The notes under the pieces were generated by a model that ran no database searches, was not told the DNA's origin, and was given only the letters and a program-made list of their open reading frames with translations. Of a DNA stretch of 64,000 bases, positions 46,834-54,604 are shown one piece after another; position 1 is the first letter of the stretch; each line of letters opens with the position of its first letter. The stretch is taken from NCBI RefSeq assembly GCF_000425485.1, contig NZ_KE384383.1:327981-391980 (forward strand). The letters are read 5' to 3'. The translations under genes were made by a program, and so were the position numbers. This DNA is from Flavobacterium tegetincola DSM 22377 (lineage in GTDB: Bacteria; Bacteroidota; Bacteroidia; Flavobacteriales; Flavobacteriaceae).

Positions 46834-47058
46834 CTACTCTACAATCTCGTATTCGATGTTTAATTTTCGTAAATCTCGTAAAGAGGAAGCGGCATTTTTA
46901 TCGTCTAATTCAATTTCCACAGGATCGCCGTCCAAAAGGATTTCGGTAATTTCAGTGCACAATGAGTCACTCACATCCATTGCAACCGATGCAATACATT
47001 TGGCAATGGCTCTTTTATCAGGACGTTGTGCATCACAAGATAATAAACTGACTTTCAT
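46834..47058 (-). CDS. Small hypothetical protein
   Basis: From the ATG at 47058 the product is 74 residues (MKVSLLSCDAQRPDKRAIAK) with a predicted helix ASVAMDVSDSLCTEITEILLDG and a final KNAASSLRDLRKLNIEYEIVE, which looks like a compact alpha-beta domain. The frame extends to 47181, but the extension has no typical start context. I recognise no family. It resembles a ribosomal-protein-L7/L12-like or bL9-like small fold only superficially. No neighbour on its strand is close. Confidence 0.5.
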   Translation of the reverse strand: MKVSLLSCDAQRPDKRAIAKCIASVAMDVSDSLCTEITEILLDGDPVEIELDDKNAASSLRDLRKLNIEYEIVE

Positions 47059-47566
47059 AAAGTTTGGATTTTTTATGCAATATACAATAATCGCAGGAAA
47101 ACGTACGCAAACATTTTGCATGCAACTTAAGAGTGCAGCATCAATTATTAAATTTAGTACTTGTTGTGAGTGACCTTGCACTGCTATGTGATTCTAGAAG
47201 GTAGCGTAGGATGCCGCGAGTTCTACTTTATAGTATTGCAAGTCATTTAAATTAAGATCTTCAGTATGATGTAAAAATAGTAGGAATAGCGCTACTTCTT
47301 TTCGATTTACATTAGAGGACAAATGTATCGTGGAGAATGGTGCGGAAGAATTCTGTGCAAGCTTGAAAGAGGTTTTGAAGATCTATTCATCTCGAATAGT
47401 TTCTAATGGCGAAATTAACTGGAGTTTGACATCTAGATATTTGTTTTTTTATAAATCAAGCAAATGAAAATCCTCTTTAATGCTAAATTCATTACAATTA
47501 AAATGTCAAAAACAAGGTGTTTATACTTGTTATTGGCTTTAACCATTTTGAGAATCACCTAGATTC
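47059..47566. other. Intergenic region at the left edge of the accessory island
   Basis: About 500 bp without a convincing gene, terminator or repeat. It separates the housekeeping genes from the all-minus-strand island that starts with the WYL regulator ending at 47567, and could be the island boundary. I see no att-like direct repeat. Confidence 0.4.
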
Positions 47567-48478
47567 TTAGTTGTAAAGATTTAAAGTTTGCTTTAGTCGC
47601 TCTTTAATTTCTTCTTTTAAGGTCAATGGTTCCAGCACTTTGACGTGAGAACCGATCGACATTATTTCCATAACAAAGTCGTAAGTAGGGTGTAAAAGCA
47701 ATTCAATTCTAAATTCGTTTTTATCATCCACAAGCACCTTTTGCGAATGATGCAGTGGAAAGGACTTTATAAATTTGCCTTGCTTGTGTGAAAATGATAA
47801 AATGACCTTTTCGGGCATTTTATTTTCGTTTGTTACGATTCCAAAACTGTGTTGAAAAGCGGTTTTCGCATCATAATTTGAGTTTTCTACAAACGTAGTT
47901 TCAAGAACTTGTAAATCTGAGATTCGATCAAGACTGAAAGTTTTAATGATAGAGTCTTTCTTGTCTTTTGCAATTAAGTACCAGCGGAAACGAGCTTCTT
48001 TTAGTGCGATGGGTTGCACTTGTTTGAATTGACTTTGCGGAACTTCTGTCCAATACTTTTCGTGCGTAAACTGTACTTCATATTTTTTTTTAATTGCAGA
48101 CAAGAGGCTGTACATGTGTTCTATTCCAAGCGGTTTTCTTTTTTCGACGATGATTTCCTTCTCAAATTGATTGGAGAGATTTAGGATATTAAATACTTCG
48201 AAACTTTCCATCAAACGGTCGTATTTTTCTGCGTCTTCATCTGAATTTTCAATTATTTCATAAACTCCTTTTGCACGATTGTTTCGAATTTTGATGCCAA
48301 ATAAAGATTCTATTTCTTTGAGGTCGCGTTGAAACGTTCGCAGTTCCACTTCAAAATTATCTTCTTCAAGTAGAGATTGTTCTTGAAGGTATTTTTTGAT
48401 AATTTCAAAAGAGGCGGGAGTTCTTCGGACTAAATTTATAATCAAGGAATACCGTTTAATAAATCGTTGTTTGGACAT
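47567..48478 (-). CDS. WYL-domain transcriptional regulator 1
   Basis: The 303-residue product has an N-terminal HTH (KRYSLIINLVRRTPASFEII, FQRDLKEIESLFGI), a WYL domain (IALKEARFRWYLIAKD, FSLDRISDLQVLE) and a C-terminal WCX domain (FPLHHSQKVLVDDKNEFRIEL, ending LNLYN). WYL domains sense ligands such as nucleic acids or nucleotides, and such regulators often control defence genes. It is a clear paralogue of the regulator at 53615-54505. It is the last gene of the unit with the SLOG-like gene, 46 bp apart. Confidence 0.88.
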   Translation of the reverse strand: MSKQRFIKRYSLIINLVRRTPASFEIIKKYLQEQSLLEEDNFEVELRTFQRDLKEIESLFGIKIRNNRAKGVYEIIENSDEDAEKYDRLMESFEVFNILNLSNQFEKEIIVEKRKPLGIEHMYSLLSAIKKKYEVQFTHEKYWTEVPQSQFKQVQPIALKEARFRWYLIAKDKKDSIIKTFSLDRISDLQVLETTFVENSNYDAKTAFQHSFGIVTNENKMPEKVILSFSHKQGKFIKSFPLHHSQKVLVDDKNEFRIELLLHPTYDFVMEIMSIGSHVKVLEPLTLKEEIKERLKQTLNLYN

Positions 48479-48524
48479 ATAATTGATTTTTTCTTGGCTA
48501 TAAAAGTAACCATTTTGAACTTCT

Positions 48525-49322
48525 TTAATTTTTTTCTTTTATATCCCAATTGACTTCGCCTAAATCAATCATTCCAAACATCTCAACTTCTACCCAAGAA
48601 GAAAGATTTCCATCTACACAACACAATCGAATATCAAAACCCGAGAAACTTTCGGAGTTAATGTTTAAAGTTGTACCTCTTTGTAAATGCTCAATCATTT
48701 TAGTGTGTTGCTTTTCGGTTAATTCAATAATTAGTTGCTTCATTTTATAATCTGTTATACTTGCTTCATATAAATCTTCAATGGCTTGAATACCATTTTC
48801 TTTTATTTTCCGGGTACCAATTCCGGCAAAATTAGTTTCAGTAATCGTAGGAATCTTTTTCAAAACATTAAATTTTGATTTTCCATAAGACCATTTAAAC
48901 CAAGCATCTTGTTCTTGGTCAAAAACATAGACTTCTTTTTTATTGTCAATCGCCATTTGAACCGCCCAACCTGTTCCGCCCGTGACGTATTCTAAACCGT
49001 GTCTTTTACAAATTTCGCTAATAGCAAAGACCTGATTTGAGTTTTTTATTTGTTGCCAATTGCGTGATAGCAGAGGCATAAACTTATTGTACGTTTTTCG
49101 TTTTAAAGTTTTTTTGGCGATTTCTATTTTGTGAATACCTTCTAGAAAATCGGATTCGCTGATTTCTACTTTGTTTTTGCTCTTATGAGAAGCGGTTTTG
49201 TAAGAATAGGCTTTGGTCAAAACACCATAGTTTTCTCCAATTTTCTCAAAATATGTATCGGCACCAGTCGCGCCACCTGAATGACAAATAAATTGTTTTT
49301 TGTCTTTAATAGTTGAATTCAT
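48525..49322 (-). CDS. SLOG-like (DprA/YpsA-related Rossmann) protein
   Basis: The 265-residue product begins with CHSGGATGADTYFEKIGENY. Together with the later VTGGTGWAVQMAIDNKKEVYVFD and NFAGIGTRKIKE, this resembles the nucleotide-binding glycine motifs of SLOG-superfamily (LOG, DprA, YpsA) proteins. These bind nucleotide-derived ligands and occur in conflict systems. The last 75 residues (LIIELTEKQHTKMIEHLQRGTTL and beyond) form a separate small domain I do not recognise. It shares a unit with WYL regulator 1, suggesting sensing or effector use of a nucleotide signal. Confidence 0.55.
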   Translation of the reverse strand: MNSTIKDKKQFICHSGGATGADTYFEKIGENYGVLTKAYSYKTASHKSKNKVEISESDFLEGIHKIEIAKKTLKRKTYNKFMPLLSRNWQQIKNSNQVFAISEICKRHGLEYVTGGTGWAVQMAIDNKKEVYVFDQEQDAWFKWSYGKSKFNVLKKIPTITETNFAGIGTRKIKENGIQAIEDLYEASITDYKMKQLIIELTEKQHTKMIEHLQRGTTLNINSESFSGFDIRLCCVDGNLSSWVEVEMFGMIDLGEVNWDIKEKN

Positions 49323-49343
49323 AATTATACCTTTTTAATACTT

Positions 49344-49376
49344 CAAAGGTATTTTGGATGGCGTCGTGTGATGACG
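49344..49376 (-). promoter_or_regulatory. Promoter and dyad of the SLOG-like/WYL1 unit
   Basis: The minus strand has TACCTTTG (49351-49344), a -7 match 21 bp before the ATG at 49322. An imperfect dyad CGTC-N7-GACG at 49362-49376 lies where a -33 element would be. This box differs from the one shared by the AAA and WYL2 promoters. Confidence 0.5.
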
Positions 49377-49466
49377 TTTTTAGGCAAGGTGTTGTTTTAT
49401 TTTAGAAAAGTAGGAAGTTTGAGTTTACGGAATGATTTGAATAATTATTAAAAGATGAGTACTATT

Positions 49467-49718
49467 TTAAACTCCTAATTTTGACTCAAAAGGCCCAATA
49501 ACATTCCCATCCACATCATACCTCAACGAAGTCACCGCATCTTGCGGAATTTCAAAAAAAGGCAGCGTATCCAATTCTTCTGTAAATGCAAATCCACGTT
49601 TACTAATGCAATTGTAAGTTGCCCCATCAAATAAGTGCAGTATTTCTCCTTTTAAAAAATCGCGTTTTAACCATGTGCATTCGGATTTAAGAACGTCTCG
49701 AGTGAGTATGTATTTCAT
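49467..49718 (-). CDS. Small hypothetical protein paired with the AAA ATPase
   Basis: The 83-residue product (MKYILTRDVLKSECTWLKRD, with IPQDAVTSLRYDVDGNVIGP near the end) is beta-rich and soluble, with no signal peptide. I recognise no family. It starts 25 bp after the AAA ATPase stop on the same strand, so it is probably co-expressed with it and may be its partner. Nothing in the sequence shows the role. Confidence 0.6.
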   Translation of the reverse strand: MKYILTRDVLKSECTWLKRDFLKGEILHLFDGATYNCISKRGFAFTEELDTLPFFEIPQDAVTSLRYDVDGNVIGPFESKLGV

Positions 49719-49743
49719 ATTTTTAGTAATTAATGGATTATAA

Positions 49744-51405
49744 TTAGAAACCTATTTTTGAAAATGTATTTTTGGTACCCCATTTTTCGTTTTCACAGAA
49801 GGATACGATGGACTTAAAGTCAACGATTTTCCCTAAAACGACTTCTTCCATTACGCACTTTCGGGCAATGTTTTCCATTTCGCCGCCTGAAAAATTGAAT
49901 GTTGAAGCTAAGGTTTCGGATTCTTTTTTTGTGAGTATAGGTAGTTTCGCTTTCCAAATTTTTGCTGCATTCTCTGGACTTGGTGCATCAAATTGAATTT
50001 TAAACAAAAACCGTCTTTCGAAAGCAGGGTCGATGTTTTTTATCAAATTAGAAGTGGCAAACATAATTCCGTCAAAATTTTCCAACTCTTCCAACAATAT
50101 ATTTTGAATGGCATTCTCCGTATCGGAAGTGGAACTCGAACCTGCACTTTTTCGTTTTCCAATGACGGCATCGGCTTCATTAAACAGCAAAATGGGACAA
50201 ATCTTTTCTTGCTTCTTGTAGGCTTGATAGTCTGTAAAATTTTTTTTAACCAATTTCTGACTTTCGCCAAACCACATCGATTTGGTGTCGGCTATTTCCA
50301 CTTTAAAGATGGGACGGTTGTACTTCTTAGCCAATTGATACACTGTTTCTGTTTTTCCAGTTCCTGGAGCTCCGTATAATAACGCGGTAACACCTGTTGG
50401 CATACTGTTTTGCTGAAGACGTTGCTGTAAAACCAAAAACGAACGATGCGACATACTCTTTAAAAGCGGTTCTAAGTGCGTTTGTTCAGAAGTATTGTAG
50501 TATAAATTCGTTTTCTGAATTTTATCCGCATACAGTAATTTGTTATTCAAGCGGCCACCGTTGCTAATGGCAATCCCTTCCATCTCAATCAAGTGTTTTA
50601 GTGCTTTGTCTGTCAGTTGGATGCGGTGTTTATTGGCAAACTGCGAAGCATCTTTCTCAATCAAATCAAGCGTATTCAGTTTCGTTTTTCCTTCTAAAAA
50701 TTGGGTAACGTATCGAAACGTATCCGATTTACGAGCGGTATAATCTCCTACGGTACTTTCCAAGCTAGAACTAAAATCATTTGTTCCGCAACTAATAACG
50801 TCGATAATTACATCAAAGAAAATGAAGGAATCAATGAGTTCTAAGTGATCAAGTGCAAAATTCACGAGTTTGTATTTTCGGTTTTTACTTAGCAATTTGC
50901 TAAACTGACTGACAAAATAATTGTAACCAATTTCTTCATTGTCTTTCTTAATACTCAATTTATCAATATCACCCAAAAATTCGTAAAACGTATCTACCTT
51001 GGTTTGTAATTGAATTAAATGGGTAGGAATTGGTTGGTTTTCAATTATAAAGTCGAATACATGCTTGCTTACCGCATACTCTTCTCTGATGAAATTCCGA
51101 TTCGTTGTTCGTTCTAAAATGTTTTTATCTACCAATACTTGCAAATCATTTACAAACGGCAGAAATTCAATTTTCTTCATACCTAAGTATGTAATAGCCT
51201 CAAATGGCTCTATAGCTTCCAAACAGGAAAGGCTAAAAAATGTCGCGAGAAGAATGCCTTGCTTGTCGCTAATTTGAAAATAGGTAGTGATTTGTTTCAA
51301 CTCGTCATTTACATCAGTGAAGGCGACTAATTCCAACTTTGATTTTTCAGAAATGAAATGCACTTTTTCTAACGCTTTTAAAATGGTGGTTGGGTTCTGT
51401 TCCAT
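49744..51405 (-). CDS. AAA-family ATPase
   Basis: I prefer the ATG at 51405 (MEQNPTTILKALEKVHFI), giving about 553 residues. The frame is open to 51564, but that stretch covers the promoter and operator box. The N-terminal 300 residues are helical and unrecognised. The C-terminal AAA domain has Walker A LLYGAPGTGKTETV (about residue 350), Walker B ILLFNEADAVIG, with Asn where the first acidic residue usually lies, a sensor FATSN and the arginine finger DPAFERRF. Related AAA proteins act as remodelling ATPases in accessory regions. It is followed closely by an 83-residue gene. Confidence 0.82.
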   Translation of the reverse strand: MEQNPTTILKALEKVHFISEKSKLELVAFTDVNDELKQITTYFQISDKQGILLATFFSLSCLEAIEPFEAITYLGMKKIEFLPFVNDLQVLVDKNILERTTNRNFIREEYAVSKHVFDFIIENQPIPTHLIQLQTKVDTFYEFLGDIDKLSIKKDNEEIGYNYFVSQFSKLLSKNRKYKLVNFALDHLELIDSFIFFDVIIDVISCGTNDFSSSLESTVGDYTARKSDTFRYVTQFLEGKTKLNTLDLIEKDASQFANKHRIQLTDKALKHLIEMEGIAISNGGRLNNKLLYADKIQKTNLYYNTSEQTHLEPLLKSMSHRSFLVLQQRLQQNSMPTGVTALLYGAPGTGKTETVYQLAKKYNRPIFKVEIADTKSMWFGESQKLVKKNFTDYQAYKKQEKICPILLFNEADAVIGKRKSAGSSSTSDTENAIQNILLEELENFDGIMFATSNLIKNIDPAFERRFLFKIQFDAPSPENAAKIWKAKLPILTKKESETLASTFNFSGGEMENIARKCVMEEVVLGKIVDFKSIVSFCENEKWGTKNTFSKIGF

Positions 51406-51427
51406 GACTTTGATTTTTAGTAGGACA

Positions 51428-51470
51428 CAAAAATAAAACGACACGCCGTCAAAGTGTGTCGCTGTGAAAT
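51428..51470 (-). promoter_or_regulatory. AAA-gene promoter with a 21-bp box shared with the WYL2 promoter
   Basis: The minus strand has TATTTTTG (51435-51428), a -7 match, and a TTG (51452-51450) 14 bp upstream of it. That TTG is the end of a 21-bp box (51450-51470, plus-strand core CAAAGTGTGTCG) that differs from the box at 54545-54565 at two positions only. A partial dyad CGACAC...GTGTCG (51439-51461) overlaps it. Confidence 0.7.
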
Positions 51471-51528
51471 TAATTTCATTTCTTTTTTTAAGTCCGTTTA
51501 CAACCGCGATAGTACGATTTGAAAATAA

Positions 51529-51649
51529 CTGTGTCAAAAAGTTTAAAAAAATAAAAAGTGACACAAAGTTGTGTCAAAAAAAATCAATTCAAATTTTTTG
51601 ACACAACTTTGTGTCAAAAAAAATATATAAAAAAATTTTGACACAAAAC
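51529..51649. repeat. Array of TGACACAA dyads upstream of the AAA gene
   Basis: TGACACAAAGTTGTGTCA (51559-51576) has perfect 8-base arms around AG. TGACACAACTTTGTGTCA (51599-51616) is its exact reverse complement, 23 bp away. Half-sites TGTGTCA (51530-51536) and TGACACAA (51639-51646) flank them. Intervening DNA is poly-A/T. This looks like an operator array or a cruciform-prone regulatory region of the AAA-83aa unit. Confidence 0.65.
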
Positions 51650-51912
51650 ATTTTTAGTATTTTTCATTCTATTAAATAGCAACCTACAGAAAATTTCAAA
51701 AGCACTTTGAAAGTCATTTGGATTTAAGCTTCTGATTTTTTTGCCACTGTTAAAAAATATTAGAAAGATTTAATCAGTTAAAATTAGGCAATCACGGTCT
51801 TCTTTTTAATCACCCTTATACAGTTTAAGGCTGAAGATCGAAAAGTTCATACTTATCTATTTATATCGCAAATACAAATCCGTACAAGCGTTTGATTTTA
51901 TAATTCTATGAA

Positions 51913-52995
51913 TCACTTCAGTTGATACGAAGTACTTCTACCAGCACCAATTTGATCTAAAACATTTTTTTTAACCAAGTCTTGTAAATCTCGAAGCGCT
52001 GTATCGGTTGAGGTTTTGTTAATTTTAGCATATTTAGAAACATTTAGATTGCCAAAGAAATCATCTAATAGAAGTTGTAGTATTTTTTGTTGTCGTGTAT
52101 TAAATGTAGTTTCTTTTTGCATTTCCCAAAATTGAGCACGAGCAATGGTTTTTGCAATTACTTCATCAGTTTGATCCATAGAACGCATTAAACAATCTAA
52201 AAACCATACCAGCCATTCCGTTACGTCTAGTGCTCCTTTTTGAGTGCTTTCTAATATGTTATAATATTTATTTCGTTCAAGTTGAATTTGTGCCGACATT
52301 GAATAAAACCGTTGCGAACTCTTATCGGCTCTTGCAAGTAACATATCTGTAATGGCTCTTGCAATACGTCCATTTCCATCATCAAAAGGGTGAACAGTTA
52401 CAAACCATAAATGCGCAATGCCAGCTTTAAGAACAGGATCAAGGTCAATCTCTTGCTCCATCCATTCCAAAAATACTTTCATTTCATTTGGAACTTTTAA
52501 AGCATTGGGAGCTTCAAAATGTGTAATTTCTTTTCCCATTGCTCCAGAAGTAACTTGCATTATATCATCGCGCAAAGCAGCTGTTTTTATTTTATACATT
52601 CCACTACGTCCTGTTGGAAATAATGCAGCATGCCAATCAAACAATCTCTCAGCAGTTAGAGGTAAATTATATTTTTGAGTAGCATCAAGCAACATTTCTA
52701 CAATTCCTTCTACATCGCGTTCAGCACGCAGAGCACCAGCAATTTCAAACCCTAAACGTCTAGCAATTGAGGAACGAACCTGTTCTGCATTCAGTAATTC
52801 ACCTTCTATTTCACTAGATTTTAATACATCCATAGTTAATGCTTTTAGCATCGTTTCTTCTTGAATATCAAAACCTAATGTTTGTATTTGACCAAGTATT
52901 CTACCTTGACGATGTCTTACCGAACCAACTAGGGTAGTAATGATTTCTGCATTCCAAGTAAATGAAGGCCAATTTTTTTGTTGATGTATGTACAT
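51913..52995 (-). CDS. Fic-family protein (AMP-transferase) with inhibitory helix
   Basis: Fic enzymes transfer AMP or another phosphate group to protein hydroxyls. The 360-residue product has the full motif HPFDDGNGRIAR near residue 208. The self-inhibitory motif SSEIEG (residues 60-65) lies before the Fic core, which makes it a class II-type protein. A C-terminal winged helix (QQKILQLLLDDFFGNLNVSK and on) suggests DNA binding or autoregulation. The catalytic His and the inhibitory Glu are intact. No Phd or Doc partner is adjacent. Confidence 0.9.
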   Translation of the reverse strand: MYIHQQKNWPSFTWNAEIITTLVGSVRHRQGRILGQIQTLGFDIQEETMLKALTMDVLKSSEIEGELLNAEQVRSSIARRLGFEIAGALRAERDVEGIVEMLLDATQKYNLPLTAERLFDWHAALFPTGRSGMYKIKTAALRDDIMQVTSGAMGKEITHFEAPNALKVPNEMKVFLEWMEQEIDLDPVLKAGIAHLWFVTVHPFDDGNGRIARAITDMLLARADKSSQRFYSMSAQIQLERNKYYNILESTQKGALDVTEWLVWFLDCLMRSMDQTDEVIAKTIARAQFWEMQKETTFNTRQQKILQLLLDDFFGNLNVSKYAKINKTSTDTALRDLQDLVKKNVLDQIGAGRSTSYQLK

Positions 52996-53006
52996 AATCA
53001 GTGCAT

Positions 53007-53077
53007 TAATGCGGTAAATATATATTCTTACTGCCGCATTATCAAATTTCGCGGTGATTATTTGTGTTAATCACCGC
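53007..53077. promoter_or_regulatory. Two dyads upstream of the Fic gene
   Basis: TAATGCGG (53007-53014) and CCGCATTA (53034-53041) form an 8-base dyad with a 19-base spacer, 12 bp before the Fic ATG. GCGGTGATTA (53051-53060) and TAATCACCGC (53068-53077) form a perfect 10-base dyad with a 7-base spacer. Both share GCGG ends and probably bind a regulator, possibly the Fic protein's own winged helix. Confidence 0.5.
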
Positions 53078-53106
53078 AAAAATGCATTGATAAGGTTGGG
53101 AAATCA

Positions 53107-53125
53107 CTGCTATTCTAAATAGCAG
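53107..53125. terminator. Hairpin after the exonuclease gene
   Basis: CTGCTATT (53107-53114) pairs with AATAGCAG (53118-53125) in a tight hairpin 12 bp after the exonuclease stop. There is no T-run, so its use as a terminator is uncertain. Confidence 0.35.
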
Positions 53126-53136
53126 GTGTAAATTAT

Positions 53137-53613
53137 TTATAGATTTTTTAAATGCCTCAAATTTAATTCGGCACAAGCCTTCGCATCACTCAAAGCATCA
53201 TGATGGTTTAATGGAATGTTGTGTTCTTGGCAACATTTCGCTAAGTTGGATTTATAAATTTTATAGGTACAAAACTTATTGTATTCAGGTGCAGACCTAC
53301 CGTAGTACTCCAATGTTTTACTCAACACAGGAAAGTCAAATGCAAAACCATTATGTGCGATGACATTTTGATTTTCGATGTAAGGCGCCATTTGGTTCCA
53401 AACCTGGTTGAAGGTAGGCGAATTAATGGTGTCTTTCGCTTTTATTCCGTGGATTGCAGTGAATTGAGGCCAATAATAGTTGTTAGGTGGCTGTACCAAA
53501 ATATTAAGTTCTTTGGTAATCAAGCCATTTTCAACACGAATTAAATCTATTTGGCAAATACTCCAGCGGTAGCCTTGAGCAGTTTCAAAATCTATAGCAG
53601 TAAATGTGTTCAT
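53137..53613 (-). CDS. DnaQ-like 3'-5' exonuclease
   Basis: The 158-residue product has all three DEDDh exonuclease motifs: FTAIDFETA (D, E), VIAHNGFAFDFPVL (D) and the C-terminal HHDALSDAKACAEL (H, D). It is a stand-alone proofreading-type exonuclease domain, related to DNA polymerase III epsilon but encoded in the accessory island. Its ATG starts 1 bp after the WYL2 regulator's stop, so the two are co-translated. A role in degrading or trimming nucleic acids in a defence or repair response is inferred. Confidence 0.9.
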   Translation of the reverse strand: MNTFTAIDFETAQGYRWSICQIDLIRVENGLITKELNILVQPPNNYYWPQFTAIHGIKAKDTINSPTFNQVWNQMAPYIENQNVIAHNGFAFDFPVLSKTLEYYGRSAPEYNKFCTYKIYKSNLAKCCQEHNIPLNHHDALSDAKACAELNLRHLKNL

Positions 53614-53614
53614 G

Positions 53615-54505
53615 TTAGTTGTATAATTGCGTCATGGCCTTAATCTTATTTCTTATATCCGTTTGGAAACCTAATGGTTCTTCGACTTTGACGAGTTCTC
53701 CGTATTTTAAAATTTCCATCATCAAATCGTGTGTGGGATGCATGAAGTATTCAAATCGACAGACTTTATCATCTTCAAAAATCACTTTTTGGGAACCGTG
53801 TAAAGGAAGTGACTTAATGTATTTCGATTGAAACAAGTCAACTGTCAATACGATTTTTGTTGCGGGTTCATAGGTTTCCACGCCAAAAGCATGTTGGTAA
53901 TTTTTCTCTGTATCAAAAGTAATGGATTTAAATTTTTTGGAAGTGATGTCTAACTTTGTAATACGATCCAGTCCGAAATTTCTATAATCTTTTTTCACGG
54001 TATCAAATGCAATTAAATACCAGCGGTTTTGCGATTCTTTAACCGCAATAGGGTGGAGGGTTCTCACTTCCGGGGCTCTTTTCCAAAAGCTATGGTGTGT
54101 AATGTTGATTTCGAAATTATTGTTAATGGCATAGAGCAACCCGTTGATGTGTTCGGTTCCCTTGTTACCCCGTTTTTCCAGAATTAATTTGCTTGAAACT
54201 TGATTCGAAAAATTCAAGGCACTCAAAGTTTCAAAAGCTTCTAAAATGCGTTCAAACGGTTTGTCTTCCACTTCTTCACTGATTTCATACCAACGTTCTT
54301 TCTTGTTATATGTAATTTCAATACCATAAATAGAATTAATATCCTTAAAATCACGTTGAAGTGTGCGCTTTGAAATGCTGAAATTATCGCCTGTTACTTC
54401 CTGCTCTTGAATTAAAAAGTCTTTAATTTCATCATAAGTCGATGGCTTGGCTTTTAGTCTTCTCGCAATTAGTAAGTGTCGCTGTATGTAATCTCGTTTC
54501 GCCAT
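53615..54505 (-). CDS. WYL-domain transcriptional regulator 2
   Basis: The 296-residue product has an HTH N-terminus (LLIARRLKAKPSTYDEIKDF, SISKRTLQRDFKDIN), the WYL core (IAVKESQNRWYLIAFDT, FGLDRITKLDIT) and a WCX C-terminus (LPLHGSQKVIFED, ending TQLYN). It is a paralogue of the protein at 47567-48478, sharing the Q-R-D-F/L-K helix and the LHxSQKV segment. Its promoter box is nearly identical to that of the AAA gene, pointing to autoregulation plus control of that unit. It is co-translated with the exonuclease gene. Confidence 0.9.
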   Translation of the reverse strand: MAKRDYIQRHLLIARRLKAKPSTYDEIKDFLIQEQEVTGDNFSISKRTLQRDFKDINSIYGIEITYNKKERWYEISEEVEDKPFERILEAFETLSALNFSNQVSSKLILEKRGNKGTEHINGLLYAINNNFEINITHHSFWKRAPEVRTLHPIAVKESQNRWYLIAFDTVKKDYRNFGLDRITKLDITSKKFKSITFDTEKNYQHAFGVETYEPATKIVLTVDLFQSKYIKSLPLHGSQKVIFEDDKVCRFEYFMHPTHDLMMEILKYGELVKVEEPLGFQTDIRNKIKAMTQLYN

Positions 54506-54522
54506 GGCTTATAATTTTAAAT

Positions 54523-54565
54523 CAAATGTAATGGGTATTAATGACAAAGTGTGTCGTTGTGGAAT
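54523..54565 (-). promoter_or_regulatory. WYL2 promoter with shared 21-bp box
   Basis: On the minus strand TACATTTG (54530-54523) is a -7 match. A TTG (54547-54545) lies 14 bp upstream and forms the end of a 21-bp box (54545-54565, plus-strand core CAAAGTGTGTCG). Both the box and the 14-bp distance equal those in the AAA promoter at 51428-51470. Confidence 0.72.
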
Positions 54566-54604
54566 GATTGTGTAATTGAAATTTGGCATAGACCAAAGGA
54601 CTTA

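Larger units (their letters stand above)
51406..51912. other. Regulatory intergenic region between Fic and the AAA gene
   Basis: A 507-bp gap between two minus-strand genes. It contains the -7 element and the WYL-type box near 51428-51470, the TGACACAA dyad array (51529-51649) and about 260 bp of AT-rich DNA after the Fic gene in which I see nothing. Confidence 0.5.

Noticed and set aside
51406..51564. N-terminal extension of the AAA ATPase
   Set aside because: It covers the -7 element, the shared box and part of the dyad array. The ATG at 51405 has a normal context.
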